64,000 nucleotides of DNA from Lichenostomus cassidix (lineage: Eukaryota > Chordata > Aves > Passeriformes > Meliphagidae). The position numbers and the translations under genes were made by a program. The stretch covers positions 1,116,001 to 1,180,000 of the forward strand of contig CM039185.1 of assembly GCA_008360975.2 (NCBI GenBank), written 5' to 3'. This document shows positions 44,512 to 57,764 of this stretch, one piece after another. The notes beneath the pieces are model-generated. The model made no database searches and was not told the origin of the DNA. It worked only from the letters and a program-made list of their open reading frames with translations. The stretch's first letter is position 1, and each line of letters begins with the position of its first letter.

Positions 44512-47500
44512 ATGGTCTACTCCACCTTCCAGGTAAAACTCTTCCATGCAAACCCTCCCCATCCCTGAGCTTGCCTTTTGCACTTTAAAGAGGAACTGTC
44601 GCTTTCCGGGCGGTTCCTCCACTGGCCCAACTGAGCGTGGCATTGAACGGGAACCTGCCCCAAAATTAACAAATTCCAATGGTTTTCACAGTCACTTCAT
44701 TCAGCTACTGACCTTTTCTTGCCATCCTGCTCCTTTCCTGTGTCCCAGACACTCTCTGGATGGTGCCATGTGGGGGTTGTTGTTGTTGGGATGTGCTCCG
44801 TGGGTTTTGCTCCTCATGCCCACTCTGAGCTGGTCCTGCTTGCTGCAGGGCTGGAGAGGCTCTGCTGCCCCTTCCACTGTGCAGCTTTATTTCCCTGGAT
44901 GTTCTTGGCATCCCTGCTGGACGCAGCTTTGGAAAATATTTTTTCCCTCCTTTAAATATGTCGTTACTTTTACGTGCTCGTTTGATCTGTGAGTGTCTCA
45001 CGAAGAGAGGAAAACTGCTCTGAAAAACCTTCCAGCAGCTCCGGTGACAAGTTCCCTGTCTGTGTCTCTCCTCTAGAAATCCCAGAAGTTCTTGGCAAGC
45101 TCTCGGCAAGTCCACAAAACTGCAGCCCATGGTTTGTATCTCTCAGCATTCCCCATCCTTTCCTAGCAGGCATCCTGAAATAATCATGGCATTGTTGTGG
45201 GAGAAGGTGCTGGGCTGAGCATGCCGAGAGAAATCCTCAAATTCTTGGAAGGCAAAGCTTCCAAGTATTTGGGGGTCCTGGGGTGCTTTGTGCCCTCAGG
45301 GGTAAAGGACCAGGAGCAAAGCAGCAAAGAGTAAAAATGTGGATTGTTAGTCCTGTGCTAAACCAGAATTTTAACTGGTTTAGAACCAGACTTTCCAAAT
45401 TCTTTGACCACCAATATAAGATGTTGAAAGGATGGCTCAGATCCTTAACTCCACTTGTCACTGCTTCCTAATTACACCTGGTCCTGCTCTGGGCATTGCC
45501 TGCAGTGATTCATGGATTTCTCTCCATGTCTCCAGCACTCTCCAGCTTTGGATAAATTCACCACAATCTGGCTACGTAGACAGTTGGTCTATTTTGTCTC
45601 TTAACTTGTGTAAGTTTGTCTATTAGCTGATTATCAAATGTGTTCTTGGTCTATTATGGTTATGAAGTTCTTTTTTAAAGATCCTGAACAGTTCTTGGTT
45701 TATTATAAGTTTATTATAAATTCATTAACTTCTTTTAAAAAGGGTTCTTGGTTTATAGCAAGTTGATTTTAAGTTTTATTACCTTATTTTAAAACTTAGC
45801 CTATTATAGCTGTTTATTTTTAAATGAGTTAATAATACAATAAATGCAAGGAATGTTGCTTAACGAGCACTTGAGGACAAGAGAAATAACAATAATCCAC
45901 AGGGATTTATTTGGTCTGGGACAGAGTTTTTAATTTTTTAAAAAAAAAAAATTAATGAAGTCGTGCCATACCAGGAGAAAAATCCTGGAGTCATGGAACG
46001 CTTTTAGCCGAAGGGTTAAAAAACCCCGCTGCCTCCTGAGGTGACAAAGAGCATTTGATGCCGGCAAGGAACAAATCCAACTCTTCAGGGTGCTGGGTGA
46101 TTGGAGCAGATTTTCCTGCAGCCTCTCCAAGCGCTGACATCACCATTCCCGCTCCGGGAGGGCGGCGGGGGGAGCCCAGGATGCTCGCAGAGGGGTTGGG
46201 GTCGCAGCAGGTCCCGAAGTGCTGAGTGTCGGGATTCCTATAGGAATGTGCTCCCCAGGAGGGGGAATGTTCTCCCGGTGAGTCAGGCGGTGATGGAATT
46301 CCCAGCTGTGTTTACAGGAGGATCAGACTGGGCTCGAGGTGAGCCCAGACACGAGCCAGCGCTCCGTGAGTCACTGGATGTGACATTTCGGGATGAATCC
46401 TGCCTAGGGAAATTAGGGAATGGTCATTTCATTAATTGCCGTGTTTGCTGTTCCCAAAATAAAGCCTCTTGTGTACCTGCTGATCTGGATAAGCTTTCCT
46501 CTTAGAGCTAAGTATTTTTTTTTTTTATCTGTGATCCATTTAATTTGACCATTAATTCATCTTTTATCTGCATCTGTGTGTGTGCCCCCACATCCACCCA
46601 AGTAAATCCAAGTAAATGTACGGATTTGTCATCCTGCTACATGGAATTTTGTTTTTCCTGCTCTCCTGTGAGCTCTCAAATTAATAGTATAAATTTTAAC
46701 ACAACAATTTTAATTCTATGAATTATAAATATAACTTTATTAATTATATTCTATATTCTAATCCTGGAATTAAGAATAATTTTATAAATTATAGACTGGT
46801 ATATGAATTATAGAAAAATTATATATAAAAATGAAGATATATTATAATGATCTATATGTAATCTAAACAAGGCGATTTTTTAGGGAAATTAAAACATACA
46901 GTAAGACACAAATTGGGTATTTTCCATAGAATTTTAGCTTACTTTTAAGGATTACCATCCTTTGGAGTACATAAGGCTTAAGAGCTTTGTTGGCTGAGTC
47001 AAGACTCTTCAGTGCTTTGAAGGACCAAACTTCTGGGTAAATCCAGGCTTTAGGTCTAGTCCTGCTTTCCAAAAAATTATGGAAGATTTGGATTTATGTG
47101 GCCCATTCCTGCTCTTCCATTCCTCTGGATAAAGGGACATCATTTGTATTGGCACCTCCCGAAAATTATTGTTGGAAACCCAAGGTGAGGGGATGGGGCT
47201 GAGCTCTGAAATTCCCTCACCTGAACCTTCTGGAAGCCACCCCAGGAGGTGCCCAGAGCATCTATGGAATATGGAATTTTCTAGGAGAGCAGATGGAATC
47301 AGAGAGTATCCCGAGCAGGAAGGGAGCAGTGAGTGATGAATTCCAGCCCCCTGCTCGTGCAGGGCTCCCAAAACTGCCCCACCTGGCTCAGGCAGGTGCA
47401 GCTCCCCGAGTCTGGTCACCCGGGGGCTGAGGAGCCGCGGGTGCCAGCGCGGGGCTCACCGTGTCGCTGTCCCCTCCCTGTGTCTCGGCGTACAGTGGTG

Positions 47501-50434
47501 GCCCGGAGCGCTCCCGAGGAGACCGTGACCGGCAGCTTCGCCTCGTTCATCGGCGCGGCGCGGCCCGAGCACCTTTCCCGCACCGTGCGGCACCGCAGCA
47601 AGAGGATGATCCTGGACAGCATCGGCGTGGGGCTCGTGGGCAGCACCACGCGAGTCTTCGACATCGCCCTGCGCTACTGCCGGGTAGGGACAGTGCCACC
47701 AGCGCCACCAGCGCCACCACCGGGGCCGGTCCCGCACCAGCCCCGCTCCCTCCGGCTCATCCCCTGATTCCCTCCTTCCCGCAGGAGATGTATTCCTCCG
47801 GGGCCGTGAGCTCTGTCTATGGAAAGCCAGGAGTGAAGCTCTCCCCGACGCTGGCTGCCTTCACCAACGGCGTCGCGGTAAGGCTGGATCTTCCCCGGGG
47901 ATCTGTGCTCCCGGCTTTCCCAAGGGGGATCTGTGCTCCCGGATCTTCCAGAGGAACATGTGCTCCCGGATCTTCCCCGGGGATCGGTGCTCCCGGGATC
48001 TTCCCCGGGGGATCTGTGCTCTCGGCTTTCCCAGGGGAATCTGTGCTCCCTGTTCTCCCAGGGGAATCCCCGGGGAATCTGCGCTCCTGGCACTTCTAGG
48101 AGGATCTGTGCTCCCAGCTTGTCCTAGGGGAATCTGTTCTCACAGCTGCTCCAGGAGAATCTGTGCTTCCGGCTCTTTCTGAGGGATCTGTGCATCTACT
48201 TTTCCAAGGGGGAACTCTGCTCACAGCTCTCCCATGGGATTCTGTGCTCACAGCTCTTCCAGGGCAATAAGTGCTCCCGGCTCTCCCAGGGCAATCTGTG
48301 CCGTGTGGCGCCAGGAATCAGCATTCCAGGAAGCAGACTGGTCACTGGGAGGGTGATGTGGGACAAAAGTCAGGAGCTTCTCTCCAGTGTCATGGCTTTT
48401 AGAGGAGCCAAACAGCCCCGTGGGGACATGGGGTGGATGCAGTGGCAGAATTTCCTCGGGAATATCAGCAAAGAGCCCTCATTCCCTCATTCCAGCCTAC
48501 CAGAATGTCCTTATCCCCGTTTCTCTGGCAGACCCATTCCATGGATTTCGATGACACCTGGCACCCTGCCACCCACCCCTCCGGGGCTGTCCTGCCGGCT
48601 CTCCTGGCAGCTTCCCAGATGTTCCCTCCAAACACCAAACCCAACGGCCTGGATTTCCTGCTGGCATTCAACGTGGGCCTGGAAGTACAGGGAAGGCTCA
48701 TGCACTTCTCCACTGAGGCTCATGACATTCCCAAAAGGTAAAGCTCCTTTTCTTCACCGAGGAGGAAGAGGGTTGGCGAGTCTGGGTTTTTAAATGTTAG
48801 TTTAGGTTAAGCCCAGTCTCTGTCCAGTTTAATTTAGCTTTACCCCAGGATCAGGCCTCGAGAGCCAAATACCAGGGGTGATAGCACCACATATTTATTT
48901 GGTGATTTCCAGGGATTTTGCCTCAAAAATAAGCCTCAGAAGGACTCCCAGGGAGTGTGCAGTGCCATCCCTGACCCAGCCAGGGCAGGATCCCAGAGCC
49001 CAGCGGAGTTTGGTGGTGGGCAAGGCCACCGTGCCAGCTGCTGCCACCAGCAGTGCCCTGGTGTGATCCAAGCCATGGAATCAACCAGGAACTGTCCCCT
49101 TGGGCGTGTTTGAGGCTGAATTATTTGTCAAAGGGATAGAAAGTTTGGCTGTGTGGACATAAGCGATGGCACCTCCTGGAGAAAGTTCAAATTGCTTTCT
49201 GGAGGTTCTGAGCTCACCATGGTGTCTCTGAGGAGGTTTCAAGTAGAAGCTCTGTTTTTAGAGTCAATTTGTGTTAATTAACTCTACATTTAGAGTTAAA
49301 CTAAACTCTAATTAAACTCTAATTTTCGAGTTAATTTATTGGTTAAAATTTACGGTTAAATTTTGAGTCAGGTGAATCCCACCCCCACCAGAGCCATGAG
49401 GCAGTTCCACTGGCTGATGGGCCACTCATTTTCCATTAATTTTGCATGGGAGGGGTGCTTTGGTGTTCCCTGTGCCAGGCAGCTAGGGCTGAACATTCCC
49501 GCCGTGCCCCCGCAGGTTCCACCCTCCCTCGGTGGTTGGCACCCTGGGCAGTGCCGCAGCCACGGCCAAGCTGCTGTCCCTCAGCTCGGCGCAGTGTGGC
49601 CACACCCTGGGCATCGCCGCGTCCCTCGCCGGAGCGCCCATGGCCAACGCTGCCACCCAGGCCAAGCCGCTGCACGTGGGGAATGCTGCCCGCCTGGGCT
49701 TGGAAGCGGCTCTGCTGGCGGCCCGAGGGATGGAGGCCAACCCCTTGATCCTGGATGACATCCCCGGCTGCTCCGGGTTCAGTGCCTTCTACAGCATCTA
49801 CCAGCCCAAACCGCTGTCCACACCCGGCGAGCACCACGAGTTCCTCCTGGAAAAGCAGGATATTGCCTTCAAGCGATTCCCAGCCCACCTGGGGATGCAC
49901 TGGGTGGTGGACGCTGCCTTGTCTGTCCGGAATCTCTTCATCAACTACGCGGGGTCCTTCTCCCCCTCTCTGATCCGCACCATCGTGCTGAAGATCCCGG
50001 TGTCCAAGTACATCAACCGGCCCTTCCCCAGCTCGGAGCACCAGGCCAGGCACTCCTTCCAGTTCAACGCCTGCACTGCCCTGCTGGATGGCGAGGTGGG
50101 CTTGGGCTCTTTCTCTGAGAGCAGCATCCAGCGGCAGGAGCTCAGGGAGCTGCTGGACAAGGTGGTGGTGGAGCACCCTGAAGACAATGTGGCCAACTTT
50201 GACAAGATGTACGGGGAGGTGGCCCTGCTCCTGCACAGCGGGGACGTCCTGACGGGCAAGTGTGACACTTTCTATGGGCACTGGAGGAAGCCCCTGAGCA
50301 AAGAGTCGCTCCTGAAGAAGTTTCGATCCAATGCCTCTCATGTGCTTCCAGAGGAAAAAATAGAAACCATCATCACTCTGGTGGACAACCTGGAGGACCT
50401 GTCAGACAGCTCCCAGCTGGCCTGCAGCCTGTGA
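44512..50434 (+). CDS. ACOD1: ACOD1 (IRG1), cis-aconitate decarboxylase, complete
   Basis: Six coding exons: 44512-44532, 45077-45131, 47496-47683, 47785-47877, 48532-48737 and 49516-50434, all GT-AG and in phase, giving 493 aa (human 481). The enzyme decarboxylates cis-aconitate to itaconate in the mitochondria of activated macrophages; it belongs to the MmgE/PrpD family. Residues known to matter in the human enzyme are all present: D124, T128 and H134 in HSMDFDDTWHPATH; H190 in KRFHPPSV; K238 in AKPLHVGN; K307 and H312 in FKRFPAHLGMH; Y353 in KYINRPFP. The first two exons encode a basic, Ser-rich N-terminus (MVYSTFQKSQKFLASSRQVH) without acidic residues, a plausible mitochondrial presequence longer than in human. 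The C-terminus stops earlier than in human, at DSSQLACSL. It is divergent from gene B across a compact promoter. It could be an ACOD1 paralogue and not the strict orthologue, because the neighbours differ from human 13q22. Confidence 0.97.
45590..45860. other. AT-rich, repetitive stretch in ACOD1 intron 2
   Basis: Recurring ttcttggtttatta-like words form a diffuse AT-rich repeat. A second AT-rich block (about 46670-46870, many ttataaatta words) follows in the same intron. Neither has coding potential. Confidence 0.6.
47893..48302. repeat. Minisatellite in ACOD1 intron 4
   Basis: About 15 imperfect copies of a 25-30-bp unit resembling ggggatctgtgctcccggctttccca. The unit begins with a gtaagg-adjacent segment just after exon 4, and divergence rises downstream. 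The frames through it are by-products. Confidence 0.88.
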
Positions 50435-51593
50435 GGGGACAGCACGGGGGGCTTGGTGAGGGGCTTGTCCTGGGGAAACTCTGATTCCTTTCTTCATTGG
50501 TGCTTTCCTATTGATTCCCAAGGATGGGAAAGTTCCCACCCCTTCCAGTAGGTAATTCCAAAGGAACCCACGAGGCAGGAAGTGTGTCTGGGTTAACTTC
50601 TATTCCTGGTTGATGCTGGCTGAGGAGCTGAAAGGCCACCACAAATATGAAAAAATTCCCATGGAAATCTCTGAGAATCCTGGGGTATCACCCAGTTCTC
50701 CAGAAGGAACTGTGCCTATGCATTTCTTACAGCTGGATTCCAAGTTTTTTCTGGGCAGAATGCCTGACTGCCGAGTCTGGGAAGAGCAGGAATGTCAGCT
50801 GCAGAGCCTGTGCTTTTCATAGTGCTCCTCTGGGCACTTTTGGGACCATGGTCAGGCAGTCCCGCTGGCCACAGGGAAAATCCATCATTGCTGGAAACAG
50901 CCCTGCCTGCAGAACTCTGCAGCAGAGAGGGATTATTTTCCTTTCCAGTAAAAGCCTCCCATTTCTCCAGCCCTTGGGAAGTGTGTGCCACTTCTCTGTG
51001 TACAAAGGATGGTTTGAGGAATCCTGTATCGGTCCTACACCCCGAGAGGTGATCCCTGCCCCTCCCTTCTGGCTTTCCCAGCTTTTCCAGGCACCTGTGC
51101 AGAGCTGGCTCACCAGGTGGCCCGTGGGCATGTGCAGGAGGTGACTTGGGTACACACACTGTGACTCCCATTGGGAAACTCTGGTTTCCCTTCCTTGAGA
51201 GGAAGGGAAGCTCATTGAGACTTGGTTCTTAACTCATCTTTCCAGCTGGGATGAAATCGATTCTCCAGAGCAGTCATTCCCTGAAGGGCTCCTTCTCCTG
51301 CATCCTTCCTGAGTGGAGAGATGGAGAACTGTGCAACGTTCCTCCACGTTTAACACAGGGATTGCTGATCCAAAGGGCTCCTGTCCAATATGGTCATGAT
51401 AAAAGTGTGGAATCTGCTGCAGGAGGGAGGGTTCAGGAGAGATGAGATGAGATGGGAGCAGACAAGAAGGAAGCTCCTTTTCTCTTGCTGGTCATGGTTT
51501 GTGCAGGGAATGAACCATCCAGAAGAAAACTGTTTTCCCACCTGTTAATCCACTCTCTCTCCCACTGTCCAATATTTACAATGATTCTTTCTG

Positions 51594-51599
51594 AATAAA
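51594..51599 (+). terminator. ACOD1 polyadenylation signal (candidate)
   Basis: AATAAA lies 1.16 kb after the stop codon and is the first good signal in the plus direction. Confidence 0.5.
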
Positions 51600-52445
51600 G
51601 AACTGGATTCAATTCATTTTCTCTGTAAAGATTTAATGCTGCATTATGTAAACCATCAGTTTTAATTGGAATGACCAGAATACAGGGGTTTTTCCAATAG
51701 ATGGGGAGCCCAGCAGAGGTAGGCACAGGGACAGCTGGAATGCTGGCCTGAGGCCAATGGTTTCTCCAGGGGAGAACATTGAGGCCCACAGGTCGTTTTT
51801 CCTGGAGACAACAACTGTCAGCTAGCAAAGCCTCCTGTGCTCCAACACCATCACTCCAAGAGAAGTTCCTCCGTTAACAACACATTCCAAATCCTTGCTA
51901 AGTTTCCATGATGAGTTTTGAGTTTCCCGTGGTTCAGGTCAGGTGTGAGATCCCCAAATGTGTCATTCCATGTCTCACACTCCAGTGAATGGGAAATCCA
52001 TGGAGTCAGTGCCCTCCAGGCCAGCCAGAAGCTCAGCATTTAAAGGGATCAGTGTATGAGACAGAACCGAGATGGACTCCAGTGGAGGGAATAAAAGCTC
52101 CTGGGGGATTATCACTTCCAGTGTCCCAGCATCTGTCCCAGTGTTCCCATTCCCATGCCTCCTGCTCCCTGCTTCAAGGCTGCTGGGAAGCAGTGAAGCT
52201 GTGCAGGAGAGGAGGGAACTAACCACCCTTTGCCTGTTGGTGCTGGAGCATAAAAAATAAACTTTCCACTTTGGTTTCAGGCTACATTTTGCCCCTGAGG
52301 TCCAGAAAACTTTCTAAACCTCATCCATGTCTCTTCCCATTGGAGGCAATCCTGACTTCTTTCAGCACCCAATGTGTAAAATTATCAAGGGAAGGGACAG
52401 GAAGGCTGGTAGGGTCCAGTTCCCTTTTATTAAGCCCCTCATGGT

Positions 52446-52735
52446 TCATGGAATCCCACGATTTTTGAGATTGAAAAAGACCTCCAGGATCATCTAGTCC
52501 AACCTCTGCCTGATGCCCACCTTGTCCCCAGCCCAGAGTTCCGAGTGCCACATGGAGGCCTTCCTTGGATGCCTCCAGGGATGGGGAGTGCAAACCTCCC
52601 TGGGCAGCCCCTGCCAAGGCCCGAGCACCCTTTCCATGGAGAAATTCCTCCTGATGTCTAACCTGGACTTCCCCTGGCCCAGCCTGAGGCTGTTCCCTCT
52701 CCTCCTGTCCCTGTTCCCTGGGAGCACAGCCCGAC
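52446..52735 (-). mobile_element. CR1 LINE fragment
   Basis: Reverse CR1 with 'gatcatctagtccaacctct', 'gcctccagggatggggagtg' and 'ctcctcctgtccctgttccc'. Confidence 0.93.
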
Positions 52736-53261
52736 TGCCCTGGCTGTCAACTCCTGGCAGGAGTTGTGGAGAGTGATAAGTTGAAGCAGAAAGTAGTTTT
52801 TCCAGAATATCCAGGAGCTAAGACCATGCCTGAGATTTTTTTCACTCATGGAATGTCCTCTGAAAGTGTTGGACTCTGAAAAGGCTTCCAGTATCCCACC
52901 CCAGGAAAACATCTCACTCCTTATTGCCAGTTTCAAAGGGCAAAGGTTGCAAATCTCTGACAAATGAGAAGTCCCAACCCCTGGCAAGGGAGGGGAGAGC
53001 TTAAAAGACGCCAGAAGATAAGTGGGCTGTGAAAATCCCAGAGGAGCCTGTGTGACACGGAGGGTGCTCAATGATGGTGCTTCCAAAGTCCCCAACTGCT
53101 CTTCTCAGGCCAAATAAGAAAAGAACCATTGTCCTTCCTGCTGCTGTTTCAAGATAAACGGCATTTTAAATTAAGGAATGGGAATATTTCTCCACAAACA
53201 TATTTATGGGAGTGAACTCAGTGACTGCAAGGTCACTGCAGTGGATCAGTCAATAACTACA

Positions 53262-53416
53262 AGAAGCTGTGGCTGCCCCTGGATCCCTGGAAGTGTCCAA
53301 GGCCAGGCTGGACAGGGCTTGGAGCAGCCTGGGGGAGTGGGAGGTGTCCCTGGCAGGGGGTTGAACTAAATGGCCCAAGGTGCCTTCCAGCCCAAAGCAT
53401 TCAATAGTTCTACAAT
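53262..53416 (+). mobile_element. CR1 LINE 3' end, sense
   Basis: 'agaagctgtggctgcccctg', 'gacagggcttggagcagcct' and 'ccttccagcccaaagcattc' mark a sense CR1 3' end. Confidence 0.92.
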
Positions 53417-53529
53417 CCCACACTAAAGCTTAGGGCTCCTCCTTGTGTTTGGGCAGGGAGAGCTCCTGGGAGGTAGATAGGGTGGAAGATCTGGGACAGG
53501 GTTGGTGTGTGTAGGATGCCACCAGAACT

Positions 53530-54015
53530 CTCCTGTGGGCACCAACCCTCTCCTGAGGCAGGACCCACCCCTGGGCTTTGGTCCTCTCCTCTGGACATCA
53601 ACTCTCTCCCATGGGCATTGATTCTCTCCCGTGGGCATTGAATCTCTCCCACAGGCTTTAACCCTCTCCCATGGACACTGATCCTCTCCTGTGGGTATTG
53701 ACCCTCTTCCATGGCCATTGACCCTCTCCCAGAAAACTTCTCCAGTTTCTATTGTTCAATTATTTATCGAATCTCTGCTGGCTGGGATTTCACATCCATC
53801 TGATATTTTGAGTGTTGGAACTTTAACTCTCCATTGGGGATCAATTTCTCCCATTGGCACTGACCTTCTCCCACGGGCATTGACCCTTTTTCATGGCCAT
53901 TGACCCTCTTCCATGGACACCAACCCTCTCCTGTGGAGATTGACCCTCTCCCGTGGGCTTTGACCCCTCTCCCGTGAGCTCTGATTCTCTTCCGTGGGCA
54001 CCGACCCTCTCCCGT
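53530..54015. repeat. Minisatellite, 20-24-bp unit, in two blocks
   Basis: Copies of a unit like ttgaccctctcccatgggca run over 53585-53740 and 53850-54015, with a unique spacer between. About 15 degenerate copies in all. Confidence 0.85.
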
Positions 54016-55331
54016 GGGCGGGACCCCCGAGAGGCCACATCAGCACCCTGGAGAGCAGCCGCTGGATGCTCGGCAGCCGCCGGGGCCGAGGGGACTCCTC
54101 CGTTCCCGGGGGTGTCTCTCTGACATCCCTCCCTGGGATCCCTTCCCGGATCTCCATTCACAAGGTGAAGGTGAGGAGATGCCCGCGGCATTCCTGTCTC
54201 TAGTTCCCAGAAACAAGTCAATGGAAGGCAGCTCGTCTCCACTGGCACAAGCTTCTGATCATCCAAAGCACTGAATATTGCTCATTCTTCACTGACTATG
54301 AAGAATTTTGGATTTCCCACGAAATTCCAGCAAGAAAGAAATGAGTACAATTCAGAGTTTGTTTCAATTTTATAGAGGATTTGGACTGCAGAGGTCGGAA
54401 GGTCCTCCCTCCTTTCCAGCACTGTTCCCGTGAGGATAACGATGCCTCAGTGTGGCCAGCCTGGGAACTGCTCTCCTTTAGAAACCCCACATCCTTCTTC
54501 CTTGTTTTATCCTTGAAAATAACAGTGGAACTGCTTTTTTTGAATAACTAAGGAAAGAAGAAAACCAAGCACAGTCCCACAAGCAACCGGGAGCCTTCAG
54601 AGTCAGACTTTTCTGTGTCAGACCATCCTCAGCCCTGCATAAATCCAGGGGAACTTCCAGACCTCTGGCACTCTGCCCTCCATGTAGGCACCTCATCCCT
54701 GCTCTTTCCAATCCTGGGGTCCAGAAACCTCTCAATTATTGATGCAGAGCTGAGGATGAGACTTGGAGCTTCAGTTTCAGGAGTGTTTGAGTGTCACACT
54801 CTGAGGCCAAATGCCCAAATCCCAGGCAAGAAGGGTGTTTTGACAGTCACAGCTGGATTTAAACCTCAGGTTTGGTGGGAGAGCCACCAGCACCAGGCAG
54901 CCTGAGACAAGGAGCAGGAGGATGAGAGGAAGGGAGACAGAAATCTCCAACTGTGGACAAGTGACTCTGAAGAGGAGAGGAATGACATGTGGGCAGTGTA
55001 GGAATGAGGACTTCCACTGCAGCAAAAGGGATATCAGAAATTAAGGAAAATAATTGCAGTGCAGCAGCAGCACGACAGATCTTCCCAGGAGGCCATGAAG
55101 TCTCTATTAATGGAGATGTACAAAAGTAGGATTCACTCCCAGGGATGAGAGCTGAGCAGGCTGCCTCGGGAAAACTCCCAATGTGCTTGCAACTCCACTT
55201 TATGACTGGGATTTGAGGCTTGTCCTAGGTTTAAAAATTAAAGCTAGGACCTGTAAAGGGGCCAGCCAAACCTGGCCTCTGCATCTTGAGAGGATCCTCC
55301 TGCTGGGACACAGGCACAGGATGGGCTGCAG

Positions 55332-57047
<1,716 letters not shown>

Positions 57048-57469
57048 TCAGATTCCGGTTGGCTCTGCTGGCACCTGAGGCTGTCAGAGCCCCTGGCTGG
57101 GGCCACATGTGGGGGACCAGCTGGGTGACCTCGCTGAGGGCTGATGTCACCTAAATGCTGAGCTCCCAACCCCCATGTACACCAGGGATGGGACCATGAG
57201 TGTGATCCTTCCTCCAGCCCCTCTGGGATCCTTCCAGGTGGGGACACATCCATGTGGAGCCAAGCCAGAGAGTGGAGACAAACTGGGACCTGGCAGAGCA
57301 GCAGGAAACATCTGGGGACATTTCTTGGCATTTGCCTTCAAGCTGCCAGGTGTCACCACCAGGCAGAGGGTGAGGCCAGGGGCTCAGAGGGACACAGCCC
57401 CGGGGTGTGGGGACTCACCAGCCTGGGCTCAGAGGTTCCTGGTGGTTTAGGTTGGGTTTGGATCCTCTG

Positions 57470-57582
57470 GCACTGCACGTGGCTTTAGGGACATGGGTTA
57501 GTGTGGCCCTGGCAGCGCTGGGGGAATGGCTGGACTCAATGATTTCAGAGGGCTTTTCCAACCTAAATGATTCCTTGGCTCC
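57470..57582 (+). mobile_element. CR1 LINE 3' end, sense
   Basis: 'ctggcagcgctgggggaatg' then 'gcttttccaacctaaatgat' is a CR1 3' terminus. Confidence 0.88.
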
Positions 57583-57709
57583 TCATGGGAAGTGACTGGT
57601 GAGGAGAGGTCCCACAGCCCCAGTGACACAGGAGCAGGGTCAGTATGAAACCAGCTGCAGATTCACTGCCACTCCCTGCAGCCAGAGGAGCCCTTTGGAG
57701 CAAGATCCC

Positions 57710-57764
57710 ATTATCCCATTACCCCATTACCCCATTATCCCATTACCCCATTATCCCATTCCAT
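57710..57764. repeat. Short tandem repeat, cccattacc-type
   Basis: Seven or so copies of an 8-9-bp unit (cccattatc / cccattac) in perfect or near-perfect array. Confidence 0.85.

Larger units (their letters stand above)
50435..55331. other. ACOD1 3' flank up to GLOD5
   Basis: This holds the likely ACOD1 3' UTR (AATAAA at 51594-51599, another at about 52254), two CR1 fragments and a minisatellite block. I see no exon I can assign. A short GC-rich island at about 54010-54165 is discussed in the findings. Confidence 0.5.

Noticed and set aside
49436..50341. 301-codon minus frame opposite ACOD1 exon 6
   Set aside because: It is the antisense shadow of a long, GC-rich, conserved coding exon.
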